Shown piece by piece: positions 11,411 to 23,340 of a stretch of DNA of 64,000 bases. Each line of letters starts with the position of its first letter. Position 1 is the stretch's first letter. Both the position numbers and the translations under genes were made by a program. This DNA comes from Platerodrilus igneus (taxonomy: Eukaryota; Arthropoda; Insecta; Coleoptera; Lycidae), in assembly GCA_036346225.1 (NCBI GenBank), contig JARFIW010001469.1:12308001-12372000 (forward strand). The letters run 5' to 3'. Under the pieces are notes generated by a model. That model searched no databases. It was not told where the DNA came from and saw only the letters and a list, made by a program, of their open reading frames with translations.

Positions 11411-12718
11411 TTGTTGACATTTACCTTTTATTTAAGCATGTATGTAGTAGAAGCCTTAAGAAGCGACGAGCTTAGTTATGAGCTTTTAATTAGGAACGTT
11501 GAACCAACAAAGTTAAGTGTGTTAGAAAAGCGAAAATTATTGCGTACAAAACTCATTGTTGAGAAAGTCGACAGTAATGTTTTTTCTGAGTATGAGAAAA
11601 TTGAAATTGTTCAAAAGGACGAAATTGAATTATTGAAACTTAAGATTTTTGAATTAGAAAACATTTTAAATTCTTTTGCCATTCTTCCTAATAGAAAAGA
11701 TTATATTAAACTTAACACGAGATTAATTCATGTAACAAAGAGACTAAATTATGTCAATTTCGATAGTGAATTTTTAGAGGTACACAAAAAACTGCATTCT
11801 AAGTGCATTAGAGCTTTTGAGATTTTAGAACAGGTAAACGGGGAAAATGAGATTAACGATAACCCTTCTTATTGTTCGGCTAGGGATAATAAGGATCCTA
11901 CAATAACACCAACAGCAGAGGTTTCATGCCCTGGAGCATCAACGGTTTCTTCCATTAATACCCCATCGGTTTCGATTTCTAGTAATGATTTAGGTACTCT
12001 AATTAAGTCCTTGAATAAATCAACGATTTCAGTCCCGATTCACAAGTGGGGATTACAATTTTCGGGTGAGTCTGATTCTATATCGGTTTTAGATTTTATT
12101 CAACGCGTCAAGGAACTGCAAGTTGCAAGAAAAGTTTCGTCAGATGACCTTTTCGAAGGGGCTATTGATCTTTTCACCAGTTCAGCATTGGATTGGTATA
12201 GAGCAACGCGATGTACAGTAAATTCATGGGAACAATTAATTTCTAAATTAAAGCAAGATTTTCTTTCAGCCGATTATGCAGAGAATTTTTTAATGTTAAT
12301 TAAATCTAGAAAGCAAGGCGCCGAGAAATCACCTACCATTTATATTTCAAAGATGGTAAATTTATTTTCTCAATTAGAAGATTCCATTCCAGTCCGGGAA
12401 CAAATAAAAATTATTAAAAGAAATTTACATACTTTTTATGCCACGCAACTGGCGTTAGTTGAAGTGACTGACATTTCCCATTTGATTTCTCGTTGTAAGG
12501 TTTTAGAAGACATTAAGCCTCCAAATTGTATTAAACGGGAACATTCTGATTCTGCCGACGTACCAGTTATCTTAGAACGCCAAGTTCGACAGAGTTCATT
12601 TTCTAATTATAATTTACCACGGTCCGGCGTTTCGAATTATTCTAAAAACACAGCAAAATTTTCGACTATTTGTTTCAACTGCAAAAGACGAGGTCACTCG
12701 TTTCATACTTGTCCGTAG
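11411..12718 (+). CDS. gag: gypsy Gag
   Basis: Structural protein of the retrotransposon particle, about 430 residues. Translation more likely starts at the ATG at 11438 (MYVVEALRSDELSYELL). The N-terminal 130 residues are charged and probably coiled-coil; the central part has the retrotransposon Gag fold with WYRATRC and a later FAxL-like segment; the end carries a CCHC zinc knuckle, CFNCKRRGHSFHTCP. A TAG at 12716-12718 directly follows it, and the same frame beyond the stop encodes a second Cys-rich knuckle (FCYSCGQ). Whether this TAG is a real Gag stop, a readthrough site or a mutation cannot be told from one copy. Confidence 0.85.
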   Translation: MLTFTFYLSMYVVEALRSDELSYELLIRNVEPTKLSVLEKRKLLRTKLIVEKVDSNVFSEYEKIEIVQKDEIELLKLKIFELENILNSFAILPNRKDYIKLNTRLIHVTKRLNYVNFDSEFLEVHKKLHSKCIRAFEILEQVNGENEINDNPSYCSARDNKDPTITPTAEVSCPGASTVSSINTPSVSISSNDLGTLIKSLNKSTISVPIHKWGLQFSGESDSISVLDFIQRVKELQVARKVSSDDLFEGAIDLFTSSALDWYRATRCTVNSWEQLISKLKQDFLSADYAENFLMLIKSRKQGAEKSPTIYISKMVNLFSQLEDSIPVREQIKIIKRNLHTFYATQLALVEVTDISHLISRCKVLEDIKPPNCIKREHSDSADVPVILERQVRQSSFSNYNLPRSGVSNYSKNTAKFSTICFNCKRRGHSFHTCP

Positions 12719-12942
12719 AAACGCGGAATATTTTGTTATTCTTGTGGGCAGCGGGAAGTTATGTCCACAAATTGTCCAAACTGCTCAAATAATTCAAAAA
12801 ACTATGGACAGGAAAGCGCGTAGTCAGCCGTTGCTTTTCCTCGTTTAATAATATTGCTGCTGACAAAAAGACGTGGTCGGAGTGGTTAGTAAAAGTTAAA
12901 AATTTTTGTAAATCATCTAAGGTTTTTTCAAATTTTTATAAA

Positions 12943-14127
12943 GTAAAAGGTGATACAAGACCTTATATTAATATCGAGATATTTAACGAAACTTATACTG
13001 CACTGTTGGATTCCGGGGCGAATACCTCTATTTTAGGCAGACACGGTCTGTGTTTATTGGATAAATATAAGTTAGAATTAATTAAAAATGTAAAAACGTC
13101 TATATTAACAACTGCAGATGGCACTTCACAATCAATTTTAGGTTCAATTAATTTGCCCTTGACTATAAACGGGGTTACTCGGTCTTTAAATGTTTTAGTT
13201 TCCGACTCAATAGAGTGTACCCTAACGTTAGGGATTGATTTTTGTCATTTATTTGAATTGAAAGTAGATTTTTCAAAAAATGAATTTTATGTTCATTCTG
13301 CGGAAACGAATAAATTAAATTTCATTAAAGTTATGGCCGATTTAAATGAAGACCAGAAATTTGAATTAAACAATGTTATTTCTTTATTTCAATCCCTGGA
13401 TCGTCCTACCTTAGGCCGAACCACTAAAATTTCACATCATATTACAACGGAAGACGTTGAACCAATTAAACAAAGGTATTACCCATTATCACCGGCGATG
13501 CTGGAACATGCTAATAAAGAAATTGATGCGATGCTTGAACAAGGCATTATTAGCCCAAGCAATAGCCCGTGGAACTCCCCCATGCTGTTAGTAAAGAAAA
13601 AAGCAAAAGGTGAATTTCGTGTATGTTTTGACGCTAAACGATTAAATTCAATTACAAAAAAAGACGCGTATCCCATTCCGTTTGTAAATGACATTCTTGA
13701 TAGATTACGCAATGCGAAATTTCTCAGTTCAATCGATTTAAAAAAAGCCTTTTGGCAATTGCCCTTGAGTGACGAAAGCAAGGAAAAAACAGCCTTTACT
13801 GTCCCAAGGCGCGGATTATTTCAATATAATGTAATGCCGATGGGTTTGGCCAATGCTCCAGGCACATTACAGAGGCTCATGGACTCTATTTTTGATTTTT
13901 CATTATCCCAATCGGTATTTGTTTATTTAGATGATATAATTATTATTTCAAGCACATTTAAGGAGCATATTAGAATTTTGAACGAAGTGTATGAGAAGTT
14001 GAAAGGCGCTAATTTAACTATTAACATTTCAAAATGTGAGTTTTGTAAACCAGAGTTACAATATCTGGGATATATGGTGAATAAAGATGGTCTCCGAACT
14101 GACCCAGCAAAATTGACGCAATTGTAA
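12943..14127 (+). CDS. pol: gypsy protease and reverse transcriptase
   Basis: The first part of Pol. The aspartic protease active site is LLDSGANTSILG, around 13000-13040, without a nearby ATG, as expected for a Pol made by frameshift or readthrough. The reverse transcriptase follows with KKKAKGEFRVCFDAKRLN, LSSIDLKKAFWQLPL, the MPMGLANAPGTLQRLMD segment and the catalytic YLDD box at about 13924. The frame closes at 14127 shortly after the LQYLGYMVN thumb segment; the expected continuation is present one frame away, so a frameshift has split Pol. Confidence 0.9.
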   Translation, partial: VKGDTRPYINIEIFNETYTALLDSGANTSILGRHGLCLLDKYKLELIKNVKTSILTTADGTSQSILGSINLPLTINGVTRSLNVLVSDSIECTLTLGIDFCHLFELKVDFSKNEFYVHSAETNKLNFIKVMADLNEDQKFELNNVISLFQSLDRPTLGRTTKISHHITTEDVEPIKQRYYPLSPAMLEHANKEIDAMLEQGIISPSNSPWNSPMLLVKKKAKGEFRVCFDAKRLNSITKKDAYPIPFVNDILDRLRNAKFLSSIDLKKAFWQLPLSDESKEKTAFTVPRRGLFQYNVMPMGLANAPGTLQRLMDSIFDFSLSQSVFVYLDDIIIISSTFKEHIRILNEVYEKLKGANLTINISKCEFCKPELQYLGYMVNKDGLRTDPAKLTQL

Positions 14128-15994
14128 ATTTTCCTCAACCCAAGACAGCCACTGAAATAAAACGTTTCACCGGTATGTGCTCTTGGTATAGGCGTTTTGT
14201 TTTGGATTTTGCCACAATTATAGCACCTATTAATGATTTACTAAAGGAAAGAGAAAATCGCAAGCGATTAAATGGACGGACGAGGCTCTTATTTCGTTTG
14301 AAAAAATTAAAGATGTTCTTACAAAGGCTCCTGTTTTAAGGAGTCCTGATTTTCGAAAGTTTTTCTTTACAATGTGACGCCTCAAATTACGGCGTTGGTT
14401 GTGTTTTAACTCAGGGAGAAGGAGACGAAGAACATGTAATTGCTTATGCTTCTCGCAGTTTAAATTCAGCAGAGAAAAATTATTCAGTCACAGAACGGGA
14501 ACTTTTGGCGGTGTGTTTTGCTATTCAAAATTCCGACCATATATTGAAGGAACTCATTTTAAAGTCATTACGGACCATCATTCTTTAATTTGGCTCCACA
14601 ACTTAAAAGATCCTGCGGGACGTTTAGCTAGATGGAGTGTGAAACTCCAACAATTTGATTTCGAAGTTATCCACAGGAAGGGTAAATTTAATGTGGTACC
14701 AGATACATTATCCCGAGCTCCTAGTGGAGCCTATGCTATTGATTCTTTAAATTTTTTTAGACGAGGTCGAGGATTGGTACAAAACATGTTAAATAATATT
14801 AAGGAAAAGCCAGATCTATATCCCGATTGGAGAGTAGAAAATGATAAAATGTATAAGTTTATTCCGAATAATTTGAATATCAAAGCCAATTTAATTGAGT
14901 GGAAATTAGTAGTGCCGAAATCATGCCGTGCACAAATTTTAAAAGAATGCCATGATGATCCAGTTTCGGCCCATTTGGGTGTATTTAAAACATATACAAA
15001 ATCAAAGAGCTCTATTACTGGCCCAAAATGCGGTCATATATTTCTAAATACATTAGTAAATGTGTTACGTGCTGCCAAAGCAAATCCAGCACGTTCAACC
15101 ATTATGGTTTTATGGGCAAAGAGAAAAAAAGTTTCATTTCCGTTTCAATGTTTGTCGATTGATTTAATGGGGCCCTTTCCGCGCTCGAAATTGGGGAATA
15201 CTTACCTTTTAGTTGTTACTGACTGGTTTACAAAATTCACTTTATTGCATCCCATGCGCAGCGCTTCAACAAAACAAATTTGTAATTACCTGGAAAATTT
15301 TGTATTTTTGGTATATGAGGTACCTCAAATTTGTATGATAGATAATGGCCCTCAATTTAAAAGTAATTTATTTTCTAATCTCATGAAAAATTATAAAATA
15401 CCTTCGGTTTGGTTTAACGCCAGCTACCATCCTCAAGTTAATTATGTAGAACGCGTTAACAAGGTAATTGGAGCTGCCATTCGCAGTTACATTCAAGATT
15501 CTCAGAAGAATTGGGACGATAATATTCACAAAATTGCTCATGCGCTTCGTAATGCTGTTCATGAATCCACAAAATATTCCCCAACATTTTTAGCGTTTGG
15601 ACGCACGGTTCCTCTCACCGAGGAATTTTATAATAAATTAAAGGATTTAAATCCAGAGGATCTGGCAATTGATACTCGTGAACAATTGGTTCAAGACCTC
15701 AATGAATTATCGCCCATCTTTAAAGAAGTTCAGAAGAACATACATTTGGCGTATGAACGTAATACGCACTCTTACAATTTAAGGCGCAGACCATTAAATT
15801 TCAAAGTAGGGGATTTAGTGTGGAAGCGCAATTTTATATTATCAGATGCTTCTAAATATTTCAATAAAAAATTAGCCCCGAAGTTCCTAGAAGCAAAGGT
15901 GATAGAAGTTTTAGGTTCTACCACTTATCGACTATCTTCCATGGACGGAAAACCGCTGGGGGTGTTCCACGTCCAAGACCTAAAACCTCACTAA
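14128..15994 (+). pseudogene. pol: gypsy RNase H and integrase, frameshifted
   Basis: The second part of Pol. 14128-14400 encodes the RT connection and the start of RNase H in shifting frames, including a CDASNYGVG segment near 14377. From about 14530 one frame stays open to 15994: VITDHHSLIWL of RNase H, then integrase. The integrase zinc-binding H-H pair is visible (ECHDDPVSAHLG), but its Cys pair is out of frame between roughly 15030 and 15085, where two compensating shifts occur. Catalytic residues D, D and E are seen in LSIDLMGPF, MIDNGPQF and YVERVNK. A chromo-like C-terminus (GDLVWKRN, FHVQDLKPH) ends the protein. Confidence 0.85.
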
Positions 15995-16138
15995 TAATTT
16001 ATTTTCCAATTTTTATTTTTCTTCCGCCAATTTTCTGAAAAGACTCAGTTGTCTTAAACATAATTGCGGTTGGATGTGTTAATTTCTACATTTATTTTTT
16101 CGATTTTCTTGAAATTCCTAAGAGCAATTTCAATTTTT

Positions 16139-16150
16139 CGAGGGGGGCTG
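16139..16150 (+). other. Polypurine tract
   Basis: CGAGGGGGGCTG lies immediately 5' of the 3' LTR, the place where plus-strand synthesis is primed. Confidence 0.7.
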
Positions 16151-17604
16151 TGTAACATACTGTTTCAATACGCTCTAATAGTTCTAGTATTCCTAAAAAT
16201 AGTTATTTTCTAGTTTAATTTTAGCATTCTAATTATTAGAATGAAGGTCTGCAATTGTAGCGGCTGCGGGATCACCCAAGTAGGTTCCCAGCGAAGTTCC
16301 CAGAAAGTTCTAATCCAAGAGTTAATCATTTTTCTAAAGGCACTTTACTTCAAAGGCACTAAACATGTCAGATTAGTTGCTATCTATGATTAGATGTCAA
16401 TCATGTTCTAGGACCCTATTTATGTCTGGGTGGTCGGAAGGAATTTTTCAATTAGCGGAACACTCAACTAAAAATTAGTTCGGAGAGCTACTTGTGTGGC
16501 TATCTTAGGCATTGGCAGTTTAATTAATCTTAAAGATTTACGACCGGCGTATCCCTTGTCAAGTATGAGAGCTAGGCAAGGGGTTATTTTTCAATTAACT
16601 TAAATGTATATAAGGATGCCAGCCGGTGGCAATCGGGGTTGTTTATTTCCAGACGCGTTAGAGTCTGAAGCTCGCGTTCTTGTAAGATTGAGTAAGTGTT
16701 TTATTTCTCTGAATTCAAGTGCGTGCCGTTATGTTCAAAGTTAGTTTATTTTTCTGAGTAAGTAATTATTATATATGGTATCACTATGAACTCAAAGCTG
16801 TGTTATGCATCATAAGTCATTTATTTGTTTAAATACAATATCTGTCGACTTTCATAACATACAACTTCGGGTTAAATCTCCGTTCCAGTATTTAATCCCT
16901 TTAGGATATTGTTAAAGACCGCATCTTTTGAAGGGTTTCTTATTTTATTGTGTTTCGACGTAGTCCGAGGCTTGTAATAACTAAGCCACGAATTCCGTTA
17001 TTGTACTATTTGACCCGTGTGAAGGTCATGTTTTTCCTGTTATTGATGACCCCGTGATTAAAGGAAGGTCGTTTCAGTATGCAAGTTAGTTAGACTACGG
17101 TAGCGTTAATTAATTATATGTATTGGGGTGTTTGCACCCAGAACTGTTGTTAATATTCATAAAATAAGGACTTTAGAATTGTTTAGTTAAGTTGTGTTTG
17201 TGCTAGCCGGAAACTTAATAACATTTGTCCCTGTGAAGTGACGTATTTTCTGTCCTGCATCTTAGTTCATCGCCACGAACGAAGTGCGACGAAAGCTATT
17301 ACCGCGATCGGTCCATGGGCCGTTTAATTCCCATGGTGGCGCCCTATTGTAAATATTGTTAATCACTGTATAATTTTGTATGCATATGTAATTAGGTTAA
17401 GTTAGTTAGTAGGCCGTTTAATAAAACAATTGGAATTTTGTCTTAGTGTGTTGTTGTTTAATGAACCTCCCCTTCTCACCGACTGCAGCACCTTGCGAGG
17501 CATTGTCCCGAAACGTGAGGGTACTCTAGTGTTAGAGGTCCTTCCCATTTATTATTTATTGTTAATTGGATACCCTCACGCGGTAGGTAAATATTCAAAT
17601 CACA
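16151..17604 (+). repeat. gypsy 3' LTR
   Basis: 1454 bp, the same length as the 5' LTR. Polyadenylation signal AATAAA at 17420-17425. The last bases AAATCACA are followed by the GCAA target duplication. Confidence 0.95.
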
Positions 17605-19249
17605 GCAAGAGCCCACTTCTTGGGACCCTCGTCCAGCGGTGCCTTCTACCCACACATAACAATAACCGCGATCTGCTTTACCACTATGTACACCAGCATT
17701 GTAGACCCACAGCTGGCGTTTATAAAATACTATATTTGTGGGAATACGAGGTAAAGTCTTCTGCAAATCAAAAGTCAGACATTCGTCGTCTTCCTCTGCT
17801 TTAGCTTTCGCAAAGTCGTCTTTGCGCAACTGCTGAACTTCTTGAGCAACTTGCACATGTTGATCATGTTGTGCTTTCAGTTCTGCTTTACGTTCTAAAC
17901 TTATTTCATTAGCTATTTTTATCATAATTCGGTCACAAATATTCTACGTATCTTTTTTAATTGGCTTCATTCGTAAGTTAAATTACGATAGAAGATTCTC
18001 TTATAAGAAGCAATGCTAATTTTTGGATTATTTTCTTGAACGCAGTACATTTCGTACATTTTTTGTATTGTGGGTCCCGGTGGAAGGAATTTAGCGTCAG
18101 TTTTAGCGCGACAGTAGTGCGAAATATATCGTGGTATTTTATTTATCTGATCCATCACTTTTCCTATAGTTACTTCAAAAAGTTTATTGCGCCTTTCACC
18201 AGTAGAACGTCTCTGGTCAGGTAAAGGAATTCGCCCGTGGAACTTTTTAAAGCTGTATTCACTCTGCAAGTACTTATTCCAAAAGATTTAATAAATATAT
18301 TCTTACATACAACTTGTTGACTGATTTAGTATATTCTGGAAAATGACCTTTTAGTAGGATTTCTGTCATTAAGTCGTTTCTTTGGGTATTCAAGTACACT
18401 AGTTGCTATAAAACTGGTTTCAGCATCGTACGACTGTAAAAACCAAAACCACTCAAACCCTTGTTTTCGAATTTCAATTGTTACCTTTTCAGCACACTTT
18501 AGAGTACAGTTGCAGTCAAAACTGACAAACAGTTTTTCTTCTATTCTTACGTTTTTGTAGTTGTAGTAAGGCTTATTGCTATTTTTATTAATTTTTTTTT
18601 GGCTCTATTTTGATCCTCAAATTTTCGCTTACATTCTTTCTTTGGTCTTCCGCGAGATGTATTTAAATTTGGAAATCTCTCCTGTTCAACATCGGGAACT
18701 ATATGTCTTGGTGGTTCCTTAATACCCTCTTTCTCTTCTTCCAAATCCGAAATTAGTGGAAATGCATCATGCAGCGTAAAAATTTCAGGACTGTACAAAA
18801 GATCCCGGTCAGAGTCGTCAAAATCTTCTGACCCGGAATAATTAATGACTTGTCAGTTCCCGTTAGGTATTACCCTCTTAGGTTGTTCACAACTAGGTCC
18901 TGCTCGAGAAATATCAGAGTTTTCCAAGCAGTGTTGATATTTATCAGTTAATGTATGAATCATTTTTTGACCTAAAAAATAAAATATTAAAATACAAATA
19001 TTGGTATTTGTATGGCTGATTATAACCTTTATGAGCACTACAACTCAATGGTATAATTTCGTTTTGTTCTTGATTGCTATTCACTACATCTAAGGTATTT
19101 TCATTTTCAGAATGACCATATTCTTTACTAATCTCAAGTGGTTCATTTAGCGGCATGGTTGAATTATTATTATCGTTTGCTTCAGGCAAGTAATCTATTG
19201 TGGCTGCTTCAGTTCCATAACCCTCGGTAGTTTCTTGTACTTGAAACAT
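17605..19249 (-). pseudogene. Transposase-like gene, N-terminal half
   Basis: The minus strand encodes the first half of the gene ending at 9307. The part nearest the gypsy insertion is clearest: KPIKKDT and CD (about 17930-17965), a basic coiled-coil ERKAELKAQHDQH, LTFDLQKTLPRIPTN, FYKRQLWVYN and YVWVEGTAGRGSQEVGSC, ending exactly at the insertion. Further upstream are IPRYISHYCRAKTDAKFLPP (18000-18170) and a Cys-containing part with a FEWFWF segment (18330-18540). The acidic frames at 18547-18798 and 18944-19249 are probably the N-terminus, with lower confidence. At least two frameshifts and a stop in place of a conserved Cys (KKDT then TAG) interrupt it. The function is unknown; it is either a transposon gene or a domesticated relative. 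Confidence 0.6.
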
Positions 19250-20056
19250 TTCTCGATCTGTAAAAAATCAAAAACGTAGATTTTGTAAGAAGCAGCTTCC
19301 AATCTACAGTAATTTTGATTCTATAGACCTTATTCTATGACACTTTAATTCTGATCACTGAACACTGTTGTATTTTATAAATAATTATTAATTAATAAAC
19401 GCTAATAATTACTAGATATATTACATTAGCAAATATTTAAATATCAACAGATAAAGAACTTAACCTGGAATTTATTAAGTATATATTAATTTCAAAACTT
19501 ACCATTTTGTTCAATACTACTTATGGCTGCAGCTATAATTTTCTAGATTCGGCTTCGGAACATGTTTGTTCTGTTGAGAAAATTGCATAAATTACGGCAG
19601 TTAATATCGTGCGTCTATGTCTATTAACCACAATCATACAACACGTGCGGAATTCACAGAAGAAAGAAAAAGAAAAGTAATAATGTACAAAACTACCATC
19701 CCACTTACAGTATCCACTGTGACTATAACTTTCAAATTTACAATCTGCAAAAATTAACTAAGTGGTTGGAAGTTCTTAGCTGAACATAATACGACATTTT
19801 ACTAATAACGGGTTGGTCGTTTGTATATTTTTAATGGTAAATAGGAGGAACTGGCTTGGTAGAATTTTACAAAATACAGATTACTACTTTTGTAGTCCAC
19901 CGGCAAACATATCTAAAAAAATATTGTTTTGTGGGTTGGAAGATTTCTGCATAACAGGGCCCAATTGATCTTTATATACATGTCGAATCCCTTAGGAAAA
20001 TGTCCAATGTATATATCGAAATATTTAACTATTACCAAACTATTATAATTGTCATT
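19250..20056. other. AT-rich spacer
   Basis: No gene recognised between the transposase-like gene and the packaging ATPase. Confidence 0.4.
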
Positions 20057-20637
20057 TCAGCCGTACGAGCACATTTCCTTAAACATGTCATAGGAGCAAT
20101 CGGGAGACACGTTTTCGTTGTAGGTATGCCGCAAGTTGACGTCATCTTGTTTAAATAATACAATAATAATACAGTTCTCCCGTACTAATTGTTTGAGAAT
20201 TTTTGAGTAGGACTGACAAACATACACGGACTCTATTGATTTATGACACTATTGAAAAATATTCTCGGTTCTAATCATATTTATCGCAAGCAACATCATC
20301 AAATATAAATACAGATTTTTTTGGATTGATTAGAATCAATTACCTCATCACTATCGTTGAATAGAAAATAACCAATACTTTTGGTTTTCTGTAAAACTTC
20401 TTGCAAAAGTATATATTTTGGTTGAAATAATGACTTAGAATACACGTACACTTTAGCAAAGCAAGCTCCATTTAAACCAAAAAGTCGTGATAGCATAACA
20501 TTTGCTTTTCCACATTCGCGTGAACCGCAAAATATAACGCTAAATGAGGGTGGTAATAATTTTCCATGCTCACTACTTTTTGTATCGTTGGAGCTTCTAA
20601 AATCTAAATTTACATCAGGAAGTTGATGTAAGGTCAA
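20057..20637 (-). pseudogene. Virus-type DNA-packaging ATPase (A32/FtsK-HerA class)
   Basis: The minus-strand protein starts MTLHQLPDVNLDF at 20637. It has a Walker A loop (CGSRECGKAN, where the usual T or S after K is A), and about 80 residues later a Walker B segment (VFIFDDVACDK). A downstream QSYSKI and FKQDDVNLRHTYNE region matches the family to its end at 20057. This is the ATPase type found in Polinton/Maverick and adintovirus-like elements scattered through insect genomes, where it pumps DNA into capsids. The frame is broken in an A run just before Walker B and by stops after it. It faces away from the plus-strand gene at 20763, so a shared upstream region is likely. Confidence 0.75.
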
Positions 20638-20762
20638 TCGAATTTTAAACCCGAATGTTTATTTGGTACCCCTGCAACTACTTTGTATAGGGTCTATTCA
20701 TCCTAGAAAATAAGTAGTACTATGATGCACTTTGAACATAGCGGAGGTCTCTTCAACATATT

Positions 20763-22773
20763 ATGAACAACTTCCGTTCGAACTATACATTCTTGGAGGA
20801 TATGAATTTTGTCGTCAACAGAAGCATTAATAAAAAAATTCCAACATCCTATACGTGTCCGTATAAAGTGGAACTAGCAGATGTTAAATTGGTAACTTTA
20901 TTGGAGGAGATACCAGATATGTTAGACGGACTCAAAAAAGATTATTACTATCTTTTTGACAAGGATGTAACCCAAGATTTTGCTGGCATATTTAGCAAGA
21001 TGGAGATGTGTAAATATTTAACTACAAACCATAACTTTTGCTACAAGGGCGAATACGAAGAAAACTGCGATATTATAGTTGACAACGATAAAACTGTGGG
21101 AATCGATTGTTTAACATGTTTAACAAGTTAACAACCAATGCAAGAATTAAGATATACAACAAATTTGTGTGTCAGATAGCAAGTCCTGGTGTTAATAACC
21201 AACTTGAAAATTATATACTAGATTTTTACGTTGTGTCAGATGCATTAATAAGGGAAACATTTGCGTATACTTTGCCCATGGAACGTGGTATTACGCGATT
21301 AGAAACTATGTCAGTGCGGAACAGGTGTATAATCCCTTAAAAAGACTGTTTAACCTAATTGGAAGATAGTAAGTTGTACTTCCTGAAGGCGCCAATGTAC
21401 TCGGTACCACTTGCCAAAATGTGGGATAAGCTATCGGACAAGCTACAAAATAGCTGCTGTTTAGTGTATAATAACCTACTACAGTACGTGTATTGGGGGA
21501 ATAGCAATACAAAGAAATTGACTGGCGTGCACATTAAGTTGTCCGAAAAACCAGAGGAAAGGGAAAATTGATAAAGTATGTGCTTTCGGCTTTTACTTTT
21601 AACTATTTACTTGTAAATTATTTGGAGATAGTAGAGGAGGAAGACAGCCAAAGTAAAATAAAAAACTTACACGAGTGCTACATTAAAGCAGGTAGTACAT
21701 ATTTTACACAATCTGCAACGCCATATTCTACAATTCCAAAATAATCATTTCGGAATTGGGGTTGATAGATATTCGCCCAGAGGTTGTACTACAACGTGTA
21801 AATATTGGTAGTAAACTCTAACCGTTTACGCTAAAGGAAATTGCTCCATTATGCACCCTGTAAGTGGAAGAAAAAGACAGCTGGAATTAGAGGAAATGGA
21901 TGCAAAAGGGCGAAAAGTCGGAGTATATGGAAAACACTGCGACAATACACGAACAATACAAAGATGTGTTAGATAAAGAACTTGGTATTAGAGAAAATGA
22001 GGAAGAATTAAAAGATTATTTTATATACCGAAGGACTGACTTAGATACATCCAGGTTCAACATGCTGTATGCATTTGTGGTTAGCAAGAAAGATTCTTTT
22101 AGTTATGTAGGCATTCTTGCGGTAAAGGATGGTACTAAATCCATATACTTTTTAAAAAGTTATTCTAAAAACGTATTTATCCAAAATGGCAGATGAACTA
22201 AGGAATGTGGATTTCGTATTCTTGGCGTACAACATACGCAAAGGGGTTCCACTAAACATTGTATATTTGCCTAGTAAAGAACCTTTCGGATCATTTAAAA
22301 CCGAGGGTCTTACAACCTATAACGACCGTATATCCCCAAAAGTGGTGAACTTGCAACTACGCAACAGTGAGTGGGAGAATAAAAATTCCCTCCAATACTG
22401 ACAAGAAGAAGTCGATCAAGCTACCAAGGTACGTATGCAGGATATAGTGGGAGAGCTGCGATTAAAAGATTGTCACAAGCTGTAAGAATTACACGAAGGA
22501 ATGGATCTGGTTGTCGGTGGAATCAAAGGCTTTATATATAGAGACAAACTTCGGTACATTTTGCAATTTGGAAACCTAGACGGTCTCTATATATCAAACA
22601 ATTGGCTAAAAAAGGAGATAGAGGACTTGGGTGTTGATTTAAATTTTAAGCAGCGAATAAAATTAGATAAAATTAAAACCACTTTAAACAAACATAAAGA
22701 ATGGACTTCTGTGTATAACTTTGTATTAAAATTAAGTTTAAATGGTTCCATGCTTGGTATTAAATATTATTAA
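20763..22773 (+). pseudogene. Unrecognised virus-like gene(s), copy 1
   Basis: Six successive open pieces in changing frames (20763-21131, 21107-21340, 21359-21571, 21900-22196, 22186-22401, 22501-22773) line up collinearly with the minus strand of 56760-54400 and, for the second half, with 57525-58215. Conservation across copies shows they were one or two real proteins of several hundred residues in total. The first half contains CPYKVELADVKL and NSCCLVYNNLLQYVYWG; the second holds ENEEELKDYF, a KKDSFSYVG segment and LPSKEPFGSFKTEGLTTY. I recognise no known domain. Its place next to a packaging ATPase suggests a structural or replication role, which is inference only. Confidence 0.6.
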
Positions 22774-22854
22774 ATTTTGTTATACATAATGTCAGAATAA
22801 AAATTTTAGAATAGTATTATATTGCTCTTTATTTACAAAAGGCGGTGACGCCAC

Positions 22855-22945
22855 CACGAAATAGCAGTCACACAAAAAGGGGTGCGCATGGGCAGAGGTG
22901 CGCATGAGTAGGAGCGTGCATAGGCAGGGATGTGCCTGAGCGTAC
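22855..22945 (+). repeat. GC-rich minisatellite, copy 1
   Basis: Degenerate repeats of a GGTGCGCATGGGCAG-type unit of about 14-16 bp directly follow the unknown gene. The same array follows the gene in the other two copies (54165-54290 inverted, 58290-58385). Confidence 0.6.
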
Positions 22946-23340
22946 ACGAAGGAAGCGGAAGTTAACAGTCACCAAGCATTTAATTCATTATTTGGGCGGT
23001 ATCGAGTACTTGCCGGCGTATGTAACTGTAGTAAAAACACAATTTGTACACGCAGCTTATTAATAAAATTAGTTTATCGAGGGAAGATGACAAGCGTTAC
23101 GTCATCTCTGGATGTGTGTTAACCTATGCATGGAGGCATAAAGATATAGGTCTAAGATATTTGTTTAGATTTGTATAGATTTAGTAAATCTATTGTATAT
23201 ATTAGTTTTCAGATTCTATAATTTTTAAGTTTTTCTCCCGTCTTCCCTTCTTCCAAATCCTTCCTGCTTCTATCCTGGTGGACAGAGTGTACGTGTTACC
23301 TCCACATGGTGTTCGCTGGACAACCAATATCTTGTTGACA
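22946..23340 (+). repeat. Non-coding part of the virus-like unit, copy 1
   Basis: This is collinear with the reverse complement of 53830-54165 and with 58380-58700. Shared blocks include TTATCGAGGGAAGATGACAA, ATCTATTGTATATATTAGTT and TTCCAAATCCTTCCTGCTTC. No gene is evident. Confidence 0.65.

Larger units (their letters stand above)
9824..17604 (+). mobile_element. Complete gypsy (Ty3-type) LTR retrotransposon
   Basis: Two 1454-bp LTRs starting TGTAACA and ending in TTACA/TCACA bound the element. A 4-bp target duplication GCAA flanks it (9820-9823 and 17605-17608). A primer-binding site follows the 5' LTR and a purine-rich tract precedes the 3' LTR. Gag, protease, reverse transcriptase, RNase H and integrase occur in that order, as in Ty3/gypsy; no envelope gene is seen. 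By eye the LTRs differ at roughly 15 positions, about 1 per cent, implying recent insertion. The coding region is nevertheless interrupted several times. Confidence 0.95.
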
